In this document: one piece after another, positions 24,963 through 30,820 of the stretch
How the letters are laid out: each line of letters starts with the position of its first letter
Position numbering within the stretch: position 1 is the first letter of the stretch
Assembly (NCBI GenBank): GCA_025465355.1
Contig: JAODNN010000048.1
Span: forward strand, 1-32,207
Origin: Blastococcus sp.
Lineage (GTDB): Bacteria; Actinomycetota; Actinomycetes; Mycobacteriales; Geodermatophilaceae
Length of the DNA: 32,207 nt
Direction of reading: 5' to 3'
Made by a program: the position numbers and the translations under genes
Notes under the pieces: generated by a model
The model's input: only the letters and a program-made list of their open reading frames with translations
What the model was told of the DNA's origin: nothing
Database searches by the model: none

Positions 24963-25064
24963 TCAGCTCCAGCGCGAGCTACGGCTCCAGCGCGAGCTAC
25001 GGCTCCAGCGGGAGCTACGGCTCCAGCGGGAGCTACGCGTGGTTGCGGTGGTGTGGGTGCTCAT
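24963..25064 (-). CDS. 33-codon Arg/Ser/Trp hexapeptide-repeat micro-ORF (unrecognised)
   Basis: A short open frame on the minus strand: ATG (25062-25064), a Thr-rich lead of about nine residues (MSTHTTATT), then four near-perfect copies of RSSRWS, the last followed by TGA (24963-24965). AGGAGG, a full Shine-Dalgarno core, stands 4 nt before the ATG, the best ribosome-binding site of any non-ribosomal gene in the window. The product would be strongly cationic (eight Arg), with Trp every sixth residue, no signal peptide and no acidic residues. I do not recognise a family. It could be a membrane- or nucleic-acid-active peptide, a leader peptide, or a chance reading of an 18-bp tandem repeat. 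The flanking hairpin and good ribosome-binding site argue against chance. Confidence 0.45.
   Translation of the reverse strand: MSTHTTATTRSSRWSRSSRWSRSSRWSRSSRWS
24966..25037. repeat. 18-bp tandem repeat, four copies
   Basis: Four head-to-tail 18-bp units of the type GCTCCAGCGSGAGCTACG. Units 1-2 have C and units 3-4 have G at the variable position. Each G-type unit contains the small inverted repeat GCTCC-AGCG-GGAGC, so the array could form a row of mini-hairpins. It lies wholly within the micro-ORF on the minus strand. Confidence 0.9.
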
Positions 25065-25236
25065 GACGCCTCCTGATGGGCATGACTGACTGCGGAAAGA
25101 GCGGCAGCCACCAACGCGCGGGGGCAGAGCGTCGTTCAGTACGGACCGCGCAGGAGACATTGCTTCCCGTCACCCGAAGGAGCAAGCACCGAAGATCACG
25201 ATGGTGTGACGCGCCCTCGCGTCGTCACTTTCTGTC

Positions 25237-25256
25237 ACATTTGTCGTACCAAATGT
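25237..25256. promoter_or_regulatory. AT-rich palindrome and GTCAC repeats, candidate operator
   Basis: ACATTTG-N6-CAAATGT is a perfect 7-bp inverted repeat in an unusually AT-rich patch. GTCAC occurs three times within about 35 bp around it (starting near 25224). It lies 22 bp after the stop of the large unknown gene and about 170 bp upstream of the micro-ORF. Operator and terminator roles are both possible. I see no other feature in 25065-25236. Confidence 0.35.
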
Positions 25257-25278
25257 CACCGATTCGGGTGGCGGAACG

Positions 25279-27357
25279 TCAGCGGGGAAGGACGCGGGTC
25301 AGGCGGCGAGCGTCCGCCAGATCCCTCCGCAAGGGGCCCATGGCGTCCTGGATCGGTGCCAGCCAGTCGCTCTCGGGAGACGTCGGTGGCGCCGGCACAT
25401 GGAGCGCGCGGAGCGTCCGATCGAATGCAGCGGCCGCCTGGCGGGCGACAGCGCCGGCCGCCACCGTGCTCTCGGGCGGCAGGTCCGTGAGGGCAGCACC
25501 GGCCGCCTTCGATCGGTCGAAGACCATCCCCCGATCCGGCCCGTTGTCCCAGGTGCCGTCGGTTCCGAGCGCGATGGCCGCGTAGCCCTCGAGCACGCCC
25601 GCGACGATGCCGCCCCTTCCGGGCATCAGACCGACCGCCAGACCGATGGTTGCGTCCCAGAAGGCCTGCTTGCCCTCGGCCGCCCTCCGCTCGTCGAATC
25701 CGTGCATGGCGTACGACAGCCGCTGGCCGTACTCCTTCACCGCGAGGTAGGCGCTGGGTACCGCCACCGCGGGAAGGGGATGCAGCGGGCTGGTCCCGTC
25801 GAGGGTTCCCGGCCGGACGCGCGCCCAGGACGACAGCGCCGACTCGACGGTCGCGGCGGCGCCCCGGTCGAGGGTGAGGTAGCCGAGCCCGCGAAGGACG
25901 CGGCCACGGACCGCGGTCATCCGGCCGTCGACCCCCACGCCGAGGGCATCCGCGGCAACCTCGATGTGCGCGGCGACCGCCCGGCTCAACGCGGGCGCCA
26001 CGGCCGCCGCGGTCAGGGGGCTGACGGTCCAGTCGACCGGGTCGCCGTCCGCCAGTCCCGCGCCCAGTGCCTCCAGACCGGAGCGCACCACGGCCGCGCC
26101 CTCCTCCCCCGGGCCGGAGGCAGCCACATCGATCAAGTTGCTGAGGGCGACCCCGCCGTCGGTCCAGAATCTCGCGAGCAGCGTGTCCCACGCCCGAGGT
26201 GACCCGAGGAGAGCGAGAGCTGGTCCGGAGGCCCCGACGTCCGCGAGGCCCTGTGCGACGAGGGCGAGCGGGTCCGCCGCCCCGCCACCGGCGGGCAACC
26301 CCTGTGCTCGCTCCCGGGCCAGCAGCTGGCGGCCCCACTCCACGAGGATGTTCGGGCGAAGGGTGCGACCGATCGATGCGCTCGCTGCCACGACCGCGGC
26401 CATTCCTGCCGCAACGACGTCCGAGGCGCCGTACCCGTCGTCGGCACGGACGTAGACCGCCGCCACGACCTCGCCGAGCGGATCGCCGGGGCCCCCGCTC
26501 GGCCCGGCGGCAGCAAAGGCCGCGCCCAGGAGTCGGGCCACGGCCGAGGTGGACGTGAGCGCGTTGTAACCGAGAAAGCCCAGCAACCCCGCCACACCCT
26601 CCACCCCTAGCCCCACGAGGAAGGCGTTGGCGAAGGCCTGCATCCCGGAGAAATCGGCCACGCCCTCTGCACGGGCCTCGCGCTGCTCCGGTGTCAGCGA
26701 GCCGGTAACGAGCGCCACAGCGAGGGCCCGACCGCGGGCGGTCAGCTCCGCATCGCCCCATCCGGGCAGGGCTGCCGCCAGGTGGGCGACGACCCGATCC
26801 GCATCGCCGCGAGCACCCCGCCCGCCCACCACCCCGCAGTACCGGGCAAGGGCGCGCGAGGTGGCCGCCGCGTCGTCCGCCACCTCCGCCAGCAGGACCG
26901 CGTGCCGACGCCGCCGCGCCGCCTCCGCGGCCTCGAACTCCGCCACGATCGCAACGGCCTCGGGGGCGTCGGCCCTGACCATCAGCTCGGAGAACCGCAG
27001 GCTCCCGAGACCGGCCCGGGCCGCGCGGAAGTCCTCGTCCTGCTCCGCTCGGAGCCGGCCGACGCCCCGGCGGGCCTCCTGCAAACGCTCGACATGTGCG
27101 CTGAGCCGGCCCGCCGCGGAGAGGACGGCGGTGGAGCAGTCCCGCGCCAGCCCCGCCACCGTCGCCACCTGGGTGACGGCGGCCGTCGCGTCGTCCCCGA
27201 CCCAGCCGGGGGCCGCCGTAGCCGGACCTGCGAGCCGGTCGCCCAGCCCGGCGAGCCGGAAGGCGGCAGCCCGGACCTCCTGCACCAGCTCGTCCAGCGC
27301 TTCGACGTCGCCGGGAGGCATCTCCAGCGGAACGGGAGCAGGCACCGTGGTGGTCAT
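25279..27357 (-). CDS. Large Ala-rich protein of unknown function, likely ESX/WXG100-related
   Basis: A 692-residue protein that I cannot assign to a function. The first ~160 residues are helical and Ala/Arg/Glu-rich, with alternating hydrophobic positions, and contain GWVGDDATAAV, a WxG-type turn like that between the two helices of WXG100/LXG-type domains. The middle (about 230-290) is Gly/Ala-rich and hydrophobic. The C-terminal ~170 residues contain conserved-looking LKEYGQRLSYAMHGF-type and FWDATIGLAVGLMPGRGG segments and TDGTWDNGPDRG. There is no signal peptide. The organisation recalls actinobacterial proteins exported by type VII secretion, or uncharacterised DUF families near them; this is inference. 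The ATG at 27355-27357 overlaps the stop of the small upstream gene by 4 bp, so the two are a translational unit. No ESX machinery gene is present in the window. Confidence 0.7.
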   Translation of the reverse strand: MTTTVPAPVPLEMPPGDVEALDELVQEVRAAAFRLAGLGDRLAGPATAAPGWVGDDATAAVTQVATVAGLARDCSTAVLSAAGRLSAHVERLQEARRGVGRLRAEQDEDFRAARAGLGSLRFSELMVRADAPEAVAIVAEFEAAEAARRRRHAVLLAEVADDAAATSRALARYCGVVGGRGARGDADRVVAHLAAALPGWGDAELTARGRALAVALVTGSLTPEQREARAEGVADFSGMQAFANAFLVGLGVEGVAGLLGFLGYNALTSTSAVARLLGAAFAAAGPSGGPGDPLGEVVAAVYVRADDGYGASDVVAAGMAAVVAASASIGRTLRPNILVEWGRQLLARERAQGLPAGGGAADPLALVAQGLADVGASGPALALLGSPRAWDTLLARFWTDGGVALSNLIDVAASGPGEEGAAVVRSGLEALGAGLADGDPVDWTVSPLTAAAVAPALSRAVAAHIEVAADALGVGVDGRMTAVRGRVLRGLGYLTLDRGAAATVESALSSWARVRPGTLDGTSPLHPLPAVAVPSAYLAVKEYGQRLSYAMHGFDERRAAEGKQAFWDATIGLAVGLMPGRGGIVAGVLEGYAAIALGTDGTWDNGPDRGMVFDRSKAAGAALTDLPPESTVAAGAVARQAAAAFDRTLRALHVPAPPTSPESDWLAPIQDAMGPLRRDLADARRLTRVLPR

Positions 27358-27638
27358 TCGACGGTCGCCCGGCCGTAGGGCTTCAGGAGCGCCCGGTCCA
27401 GCTGTAACCGGGAGTCCGCCACCGCCGCGAAGGCCGAGCCCAGCCACTGCAGCTCAGCCGCCAGCGCCCGGCCGGCGGTCCGGTGGCTCTCCAGGAAGCC
27501 CTCGACGGCGGACTGCAGGCCCTCGCCGATCCGGGGTACGCCGTCCAGCCCGACCGCGATCTCCTCGGCGTCCCCGCTCGAGTTGCGCAACAGGTCCGCG
27601 AGTGCGAACACCTCCGGCGCGTAGATCTTGATCGTCAT
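27354..27638 (-). CDS. Small EspC/WXG100-like helical protein
   Basis: A 94-residue protein: MTIKIYAPEVFALADLLRN... then FLESHRTAGRALAAELQWLGSAFAAVADSRLQLDRALLKPYG. Its length, all-helical pattern and central break fit a helical hairpin of the ESX-secretion-associated EspC / WXG100-like class, although a literal WxG is absent. It precedes and overlaps the 692-residue gene, the usual arrangement of a small helical partner with its larger substrate. Start: ATG 27636-27638; the open frame to 27752 runs through the DnaA-box region and is unlikely to be translated. There is no Shine-Dalgarno, but CAAAAT (-10-like) lies about 7 nt upstream of the ATG, suggesting a leaderless message. Confidence 0.6.
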   Translation of the reverse strand: MTIKIYAPEVFALADLLRNSSGDAEEIAVGLDGVPRIGEGLQSAVEGFLESHRTAGRALAAELQWLGSAFAAVADSRLQLDRALLKPYGRATVE

Positions 27639-27677
27639 GCCGGCATTTTGACGGCCGGCACGGGGTGCCCGCAGGCG

Positions 27678-27763
27678 TCGTCCACAGGCCGGGCCACACC
27701 ACAGAACGTCACCCGATCGGGTGTCCACAGGATCCACAGGCGCCGTCCACAACTTGTGGACAC
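27678..27763. promoter_or_regulatory. Cluster of five DnaA-box-like sequences in a divergent promoter
   Basis: Within 86 bp there are TCGTCCACA (27678-27686), GTGTCCACA (27721-27729), GGATCCACA (27730-27738), CCGTCCACA (27743-27751) and, on the minus strand, GTGTCCACA (27755-27763). These match the actinobacterial DnaA box TTGTCCACA at 7-8 of 9 positions. The last two overlap as the palindrome GTCCACAA-C-TTGTGGAC (27745-27761). The cluster separates the EspC-like unit from the TadG-like gene. DnaA binding is inference; another regulator that recognises GTCCAC is possible. Confidence 0.45.
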
Positions 27764-27784
27764 CCGGCCGGGCTCACCTACGCT
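27754..27784 (+). promoter_or_regulatory. Probable leaderless promoter of the TadG-like gene
   Basis: TTGTGG (27754-27759) and TACGCT (27779-27784) are spaced 19 nt. The GTG start follows the -10 after only 7 nt, so transcription would begin at or near the start codon. The -35 lies inside the GTCCACAA/TTGTGGAC palindrome, so a protein bound there should block transcription. Confidence 0.45.
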
Positions 27785-27791
27785 GCCCCGC

Positions 27792-28223
27792 GTGCGTACC
27801 GAGGGACCGGCGGGCGAGCGCGGCTCGACGCTGCCGTTCATCCTCGTCGCCTGGACGGTCGCCGCCCTCATGGCGTTCGGCGCGATCGCCGCGTCGGACG
27901 CCTTCCTGGAACAGCAGGAGGTCCAGTCCGTCTGCGACGGGGCCGCACTCGCGGCGGCGAATCACGCCGACGAGGCGGTCGTCTACACCAGCGGCGTCGG
28001 CGCCCAGGTGCCCCTCACCCGCGCCCAGGCGCAGGCGGCGGTGGCCGACCAGCTCACCACCGGCGGAGCCCGGCTGGACTCGTGGTCGGCCGCGACCGAC
28101 GGCGCCGAGGTGACCGTCCGCTGCACGCGCTACGTGGACATCGCCTTCGGCTGGCTCTTCCTCGGCGGCCGGCCGCTCGAGCGCACGGCCACCGCCAGCG
28201 CCCGCGCGCCGACGGTTCCCTGA
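27792..28223 (+). CDS. TadG/TadE-like pilus-associated or secreted membrane protein
   Basis: A 143-residue protein with the layout of TadE/TadG-like pseudopilin relatives: a short N-terminus (RTEGPAGERGS), a hydrophobic helix (about 11-34, STLPFILVAWTVAALMAFGAIAA) and right after it QEVQSVCDGAALAAANHADEA, matching the D-G-AALAAA segment that follows the membrane helix in TadG-type proteins. The rest is an exported domain with two Cys. In actinobacteria such genes usually adjoin tadA/tadB genes; none is seen here, so it is an orphan in this window. Start: GTG 27792-27794, directly after a -10 element; the longer open frame from 27483 is antisense to the EspC-like gene. Ends at a strong terminator. 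Confidence 0.72.
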   Translation: MRTEGPAGERGSTLPFILVAWTVAALMAFGAIAASDAFLEQQEVQSVCDGAALAAANHADEAVVYTSGVGAQVPLTRAQAQAAVADQLTTGGARLDSWSAATDGAEVTVRCTRYVDIAFGWLFLGGRPLERTATASARAPTVP

Positions 28224-28230
28224 CGTGCAG

Positions 28231-28262
28231 ACGGCCCCCGACCGGAAGAGGTCGGGGGCCGT
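28231..28262 (+). terminator. Hairpin terminator after the TadG-like gene
   Basis: A perfect 13-bp stem ACGGCCCCCGACC / GGTCGGGGGCCGT with a 6-nt loop (GGAAGA), 7 bp after the stop. It lies 13 bp from the tRNA-Tyr 3' end and can serve both converging transcripts. Confidence 0.85.
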
Positions 28263-28274
28263 CGTACCGAGGCG

Positions 28275-28356
28275 TGGCGGGTGAAGGATTCGAACCTTCG
28301 TAGGCTAAGCCGACGGATTTACAGTCCGCTCCCATTGGCCACTCGGGCAACCCGCC
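28275..28356 (-). tRNA. tRNA-Tyr (anticodon GTA)
   Basis: An 82-nt class II cloverleaf on the minus strand with a long variable arm: acceptor GGCGGGT / ACCCGCC, anticodon loop CTGTAAA (GTA), T-arm GAAGG-TTCGAAT-CCTTC and discriminator A. No encoded CCA. Confidence 0.96.
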
Positions 28357-28441
28357 GTGCGGTGGTACCGAAGCAGCTTACAAGAACAGTGGACGGCCTT
28401 TCCGGAACCCTGGGCCGTCCACACCAGGGAAGGGAAGAGCC

Positions 28442-28933
28442 ATGGCAGACGCATCGTTCGACGTCGTCAGCAAGGTCGACCGCCAAGAGGTCGACAACGC
28501 CCTGAACCAGGCAGGCAAGGAGCTCTCGCAGCGGTTCGACTTCCGCGGCACGAACGCGACCATCGCCTGGGCCGGCGAGGAAGGGGTTGCGCTGCAGGCC
28601 GACACCGAGGAGCGCGTCGCGGCTGCCCTGGAGGTCTTCAAGGAGAAGCTGATCAAGCGAGGGATCTCCCTGAAGTCGCTGGACGCCGACGAGCCGCAGG
28701 CCTCGGGCAAGTCCTACAAGATCTCCGCCCACATCAAGCAGGGCATCGAGTCGGACAAGGCCAAGCAGATCGCCAAGCTCATCCGCGACGAGGGCCCCAA
28801 GGGTGTGCAGGCCCAGATCCAGGGCGACCAGCTGCGGGTCAGCGGCAAGAAGCGGGACGACCTGCAGGCCGTCCAGCAACTGCTGCGCGGGGCCGACCTC
28901 GACGTCGCGCTGCAGTTCGACAACTACCGCTGA
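28442..28933 (+). CDS. yajQ: YajQ-family nucleotide-binding protein
   Basis: A 163-residue YajQ/UPF0234 protein of normal length: two ferredoxin-like halves, with [21 protein letters not shown] at the N-terminus, [13 protein letters not shown], then [26 protein letters not shown] and LQFDNYR at the C-terminus. Members bind nucleotides, and in Xanthomonas a YajQ protein is a c-di-GMP receptor acting with a transcription factor. That makes the EAL phosphodiesterase 4 kb away noteworthy, though a link is inference. The ATG at 28442-28444 has GGGAAGGGAAGAG upstream. It diverges from tRNA-Tyr. Confidence 0.95.
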   Translation: MADASFDVVSKVDRQEVDNALNQAGKELSQRFDFRGTNATIAWAGEEGVALQADTEERVAAALEVFKEKLIKRGISLKSLDADEPQASGKSYKISAHIKQGIESDKAKQIAKLIRDEGPKGVQAQIQGDQLRVSGKKRDDLQAVQQLLRGADLDVALQFDNYR

Positions 28934-28963
28934 GCGGCGGCATTTCCCCAGGTCAGAGCACGT

Positions 28964-29077
28964 CTACAGCGCCTCGTTCCGCAGTGAGTCCGCACGAGCG
29001 CCCAGCGCGGCGGCCATGAGGTCGCCGGCTGCGGCGCGCGTGCGGTCCTCGGCCGTGGGCCACAGGCTCCGCGCGCC
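28964..29077 (-). pseudogene. Tyrosine recombinase (phage integrase) C-terminal remnant
   Basis: The minus strand holds a 37-codon stretch with an in-frame stop at each end: SLWPTAEDRTRAAAGDLMAA, then ALGARADSLRNEAL and a stop. This resembles the C-terminus of actinobacterial integrases, in which the catalytic Tyr segment is followed by H-L-x-P-x-x-E-D-R-T...LG..ADS-R. The Tyr itself and everything upstream are gone, cut at a TAG (29078-29080). It lies next to the toxin–antitoxin genes and suggests a decayed integrated element here. Confidence 0.45.
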
Positions 29078-29085
29078 CTAGCCCT

Positions 29086-29104
29086 GTCTTACGTTATGTG
29101 AGAC
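29086..29104 (+). promoter_or_regulatory. Candidate operator/promoter of the toxin–antitoxin pair
   Basis: GTCTTAC-N5-GTGAGAC is an imperfect inverted repeat (6 of 7 positions) that contains the -10-like TACGTT (29090-29095), 18 bp before the antitoxin GTG. Ribbon-helix-helix antitoxins usually bind such sites to repress their own operon. Confidence 0.45.
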
Positions 29105-29113
29105 GATCTTCTC

Positions 29114-29347
29114 GTGGCTGCGACGATCACGTTTCGCCCGGACGAGGACACCGCCCGAGCACTTGAGATCTTGACCCGTGACGGAACGCCGGTCTCCGCG
29201 GCCGTCCGCTTAGCTCTGCTGGCGGCAGCTGGAGAGCGAGCTCGTGCCGCGGTGCGAGAGGAGGCGGAGCAGCTCGCCGCCGATGAACAGGACCGAGCTG
29301 AGGCCGCGCAGGTGCTGCGGGACATGGAGACGCTGCGTGCGTGGTGA
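29114..29347 (+). CDS. Ribbon-helix-helix-type antitoxin
   Basis: A 77-residue protein. The N-terminal ~40 residues (ATITFRPDEDTARALEILTRDGTPVSAAVRLALL) look like a ribbon-helix-helix DNA-binding domain: a beta strand with alternating residues, then helix–TPVS–helix. The C-terminal half is a charged Ala/Glu/Arg helix ending RDMETLRAW, which would embrace the toxin. It starts at GTG 29114-29116 without a Shine-Dalgarno, probably on a very short leader. It overlaps the toxin gene by 11 bp, as is typical of co-regulated TA pairs. Confidence 0.8.
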   Translation: MAATITFRPDEDTARALEILTRDGTPVSAAVRLALLAAAGERARAAVREEAEQLAADEQDRAEAAQVLRDMETLRAW

Positions 29348-29648
29348 GGTCTTCCGGCTGCGTGCTCCGCGCGAGTCGCGTGGCCACGAGCAGACCGGCG
29401 CTCGCTACGCGGTCGTCGTCCAGTCCGACCATCTTCCCCTGTCGACGTGGCTTGTCGCACCGACTTCCACCTCAGCCCGCCCAGCAAGCTTTCGCCCGGA
29501 GGTCCAGGTCACCGGCCGTCCCACTCGAGTGCTCGCCGAGCAGACCGCCGCCATCGACGCCACTCGACTCGGCGACAGCGCCGGACACCTGACGTTCGAG
29601 GAACTCCGCCGCGTTGACGCAGCCCTGCGCCTCGTCCTCGACCTCTGA
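29337..29648 (+). CDS. MazF/PemK-family toxin (endoribonuclease)
   Basis: A 103-residue MazF/PemK-like protein. It has RGEVFRLRAPRESRGHEQTGARYAVVVQSDHLPLSTWLVAPTS, in which the RGEV strand and the ARYAVVVQSD strand match the MazF SH3-like core. The basic residues of the RGHEQ-x-GARY loop are where the RNA-cleavage site lies in the family. TRVLAEQTAAIDATRLG corresponds to the VLxDQIRxVDxxRL segment. It probably cleaves mRNA or tRNA and is held inactive by the adjacent antitoxin. Start: GTG 29337-29339 inside the antitoxin gene; the frame is open further upstream to 29244. A short GGGG/CCCC hairpin just after the stop (29652-29663) may be its terminator. Confidence 0.88.
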   Translation: MRGEVFRLRAPRESRGHEQTGARYAVVVQSDHLPLSTWLVAPTSTSARPASFRPEVQVTGRPTRVLAEQTAAIDATRLGDSAGHLTFEELRRVDAALRLVLDL

Positions 29649-29739
29649 CTCGGGGAGGTCCCCTTCGAGCCACCGGGACACCGTGGCTGATCGTCTATCA
29701 GGTCCAGAACCGGTCGCGAGCGAACCGTCAGGTCCGAGG

Positions 29740-30393
29740 CTACTGAACGCTGCTTAGGTGCTGCCCGGAGTTGCCGTCGACCGCCTGCGTAGAAGGCAGC
29801 ACCTCCTGCAGCGCCGCCCTCATGACGGCGCCCGACGCGCCTTCGCCCGTGCCGGCGGCGGCCACGGTTACAGCCGCGGCGAAGTCGCTGACCTGCATAT
29901 GGCGGTCCCGGGAGGCCCGGAGCAGCAGGGTCCAGGCGTGCTCGGCGTCGCAGTCGTGGACATCCATCAGCAGTCCCTTCGCCTGCTCGATCACCGCCCG
30001 GCTGTGCATCGCCTGCTGCATGCCTGCGATCTGCGCCTCGAGCTTCACGACCTCGACGGACTCCTCGTCGCCCGACCCGCGGTGATCGATGACCCGGAAG
30101 GTGGAGCACAGGCCGGTGAGCTCCAGCAGCCGCGTGACCGGCCACGGGACTCGCCGTAGCCACAACCGCTCACCCAGCCGGGCCTCGGCCTCTAGCAACG
30201 GGCGAAGCCCCGCGCAGCTCATGAACGTGACCCTGGACAGGTCAACGACAACATCTCTCGGCGGGTCCGCGCCGGCACACGCCAGCTGCGAACGCAAACC
30301 GGGCGCCGCTGTGCCGTCCACCTCACCGGCCACGTACAACACCGACATGGTGGACGGCGAGGGGGCCGGGTGAATTGTCGCTAGACACGTCAT
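29740..30393 (-). CDS. STAS–ANTAR fusion regulator
   Basis: A 217-residue protein with a STAS (anti-anti-sigma) domain at about 16-104 (VLYVAGEVDGTAAPGLRSQL, DVVVDLSRVTFMSCAGLRPLLEA) and an ANTAR RNA-binding domain at about 117-172 (MHSRAVIEQAKGLLMDVHDCDAEHAWTLLLRASRD). The STAS phospho-site, normally D-S-S-G, reads S-C-A-G (59-62), so the usual phosphorylatable Ser is Cys60. ANTAR domains prevent terminator formation by binding dual hairpins in mRNA. A STAS input would tie this to a partner-switching or other protein-contact signal. Start: ATG 30391-30393, with GGAATGGGA upstream; the frame stays open to 30597 but lacks a good site. It is the first of three ANTAR genes in a row. Confidence 0.85.
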   Translation of the reverse strand: MTCLATIHPAPSPSTMSVLYVAGEVDGTAAPGLRSQLACAGADPPRDVVVDLSRVTFMSCAGLRPLLEAEARLGERLWLRRVPWPVTRLLELTGLCSTFRVIDHRGSGDEESVEVVKLEAQIAGMQQAMHSRAVIEQAKGLLMDVHDCDAEHAWTLLLRASRDRHMQVSDFAAAVTVAAAGTGEGASGAVMRAALQEVLPSTQAVDGNSGQHLSSVQ

Positions 30394-30820
30394 GCGATCC
30401 CATTCCGTGCACATCGAATGTGTCGATGCGCCGCCGGGTCCGGGGCAACACAACGGCTCCACCTGCGGAGGAGCGTCCTTCCTAGCTGCCAACCTACGCT
30501 CTGGAGCGATCGATTCGCTACGTGTCGAGTCGATCACGTTCGGCGTTGCCGGCTGCCCCTCTGACGACGACGGCATCGGTCGAGGACGGACCGGCATGTA
30601 GAGGTAGCGGCCCGGGTGATCACGCGCAGGGCGCCGGGCCCGGGGGGTGCGCGATCAGCCGTAGCGCGGCAGGTGCACCGTCCCGGAGCGACCGGTTCAA
30701 CAACGCCGGTAGAGCGGCATGCGGGCCCAGTGTCCACCGTGTCCCGCGGGCGGGCCCGCAGTTGGCCTGCGGCTGGAGCTCCGGGACGTTCCCGGGTAGC
30801 GCAAACCGGGCCGGGGCGGC
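30394..30820 (-). other. Gene-free stretch between two ANTAR genes
   Basis: About 430 bp between the STAS–ANTAR gene and the GAF–ANTAR gene. Open frames here are short, lack ribosome-binding sites and show no recognisable domain. The part next to 30393 probably holds the promoter of the STAS–ANTAR gene. I see no convincing hairpin pair that would mark an ANTAR target. Confidence 0.5.

Noticed and set aside
24966-25037. CRISPR-like array
   Set aside because: Units are 18 bp and directly adjacent with no unique spacers; this is a simple tandem repeat.
25256-26761. 501-codon minus-strand frame overlapping the large unknown gene
   Set aside because: Arg/Gly/Pro-rich off-frame reading; the 692-residue frame has balanced composition and a coupled start.
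28934-29113. tRNA-Tyr 3'-end duplication (attachment site) near the integrase remnant
   Set aside because: I looked for a repeat of the tRNA-Tyr 3' sequence between yajQ and the toxin–antitoxin genes and saw none.
30392-30601. 69-codon plus-strand frame upstream of the STAS–ANTAR gene
   Set aside because: No ribosome-binding site and no recognisable domain; it overlaps the likely promoter region.
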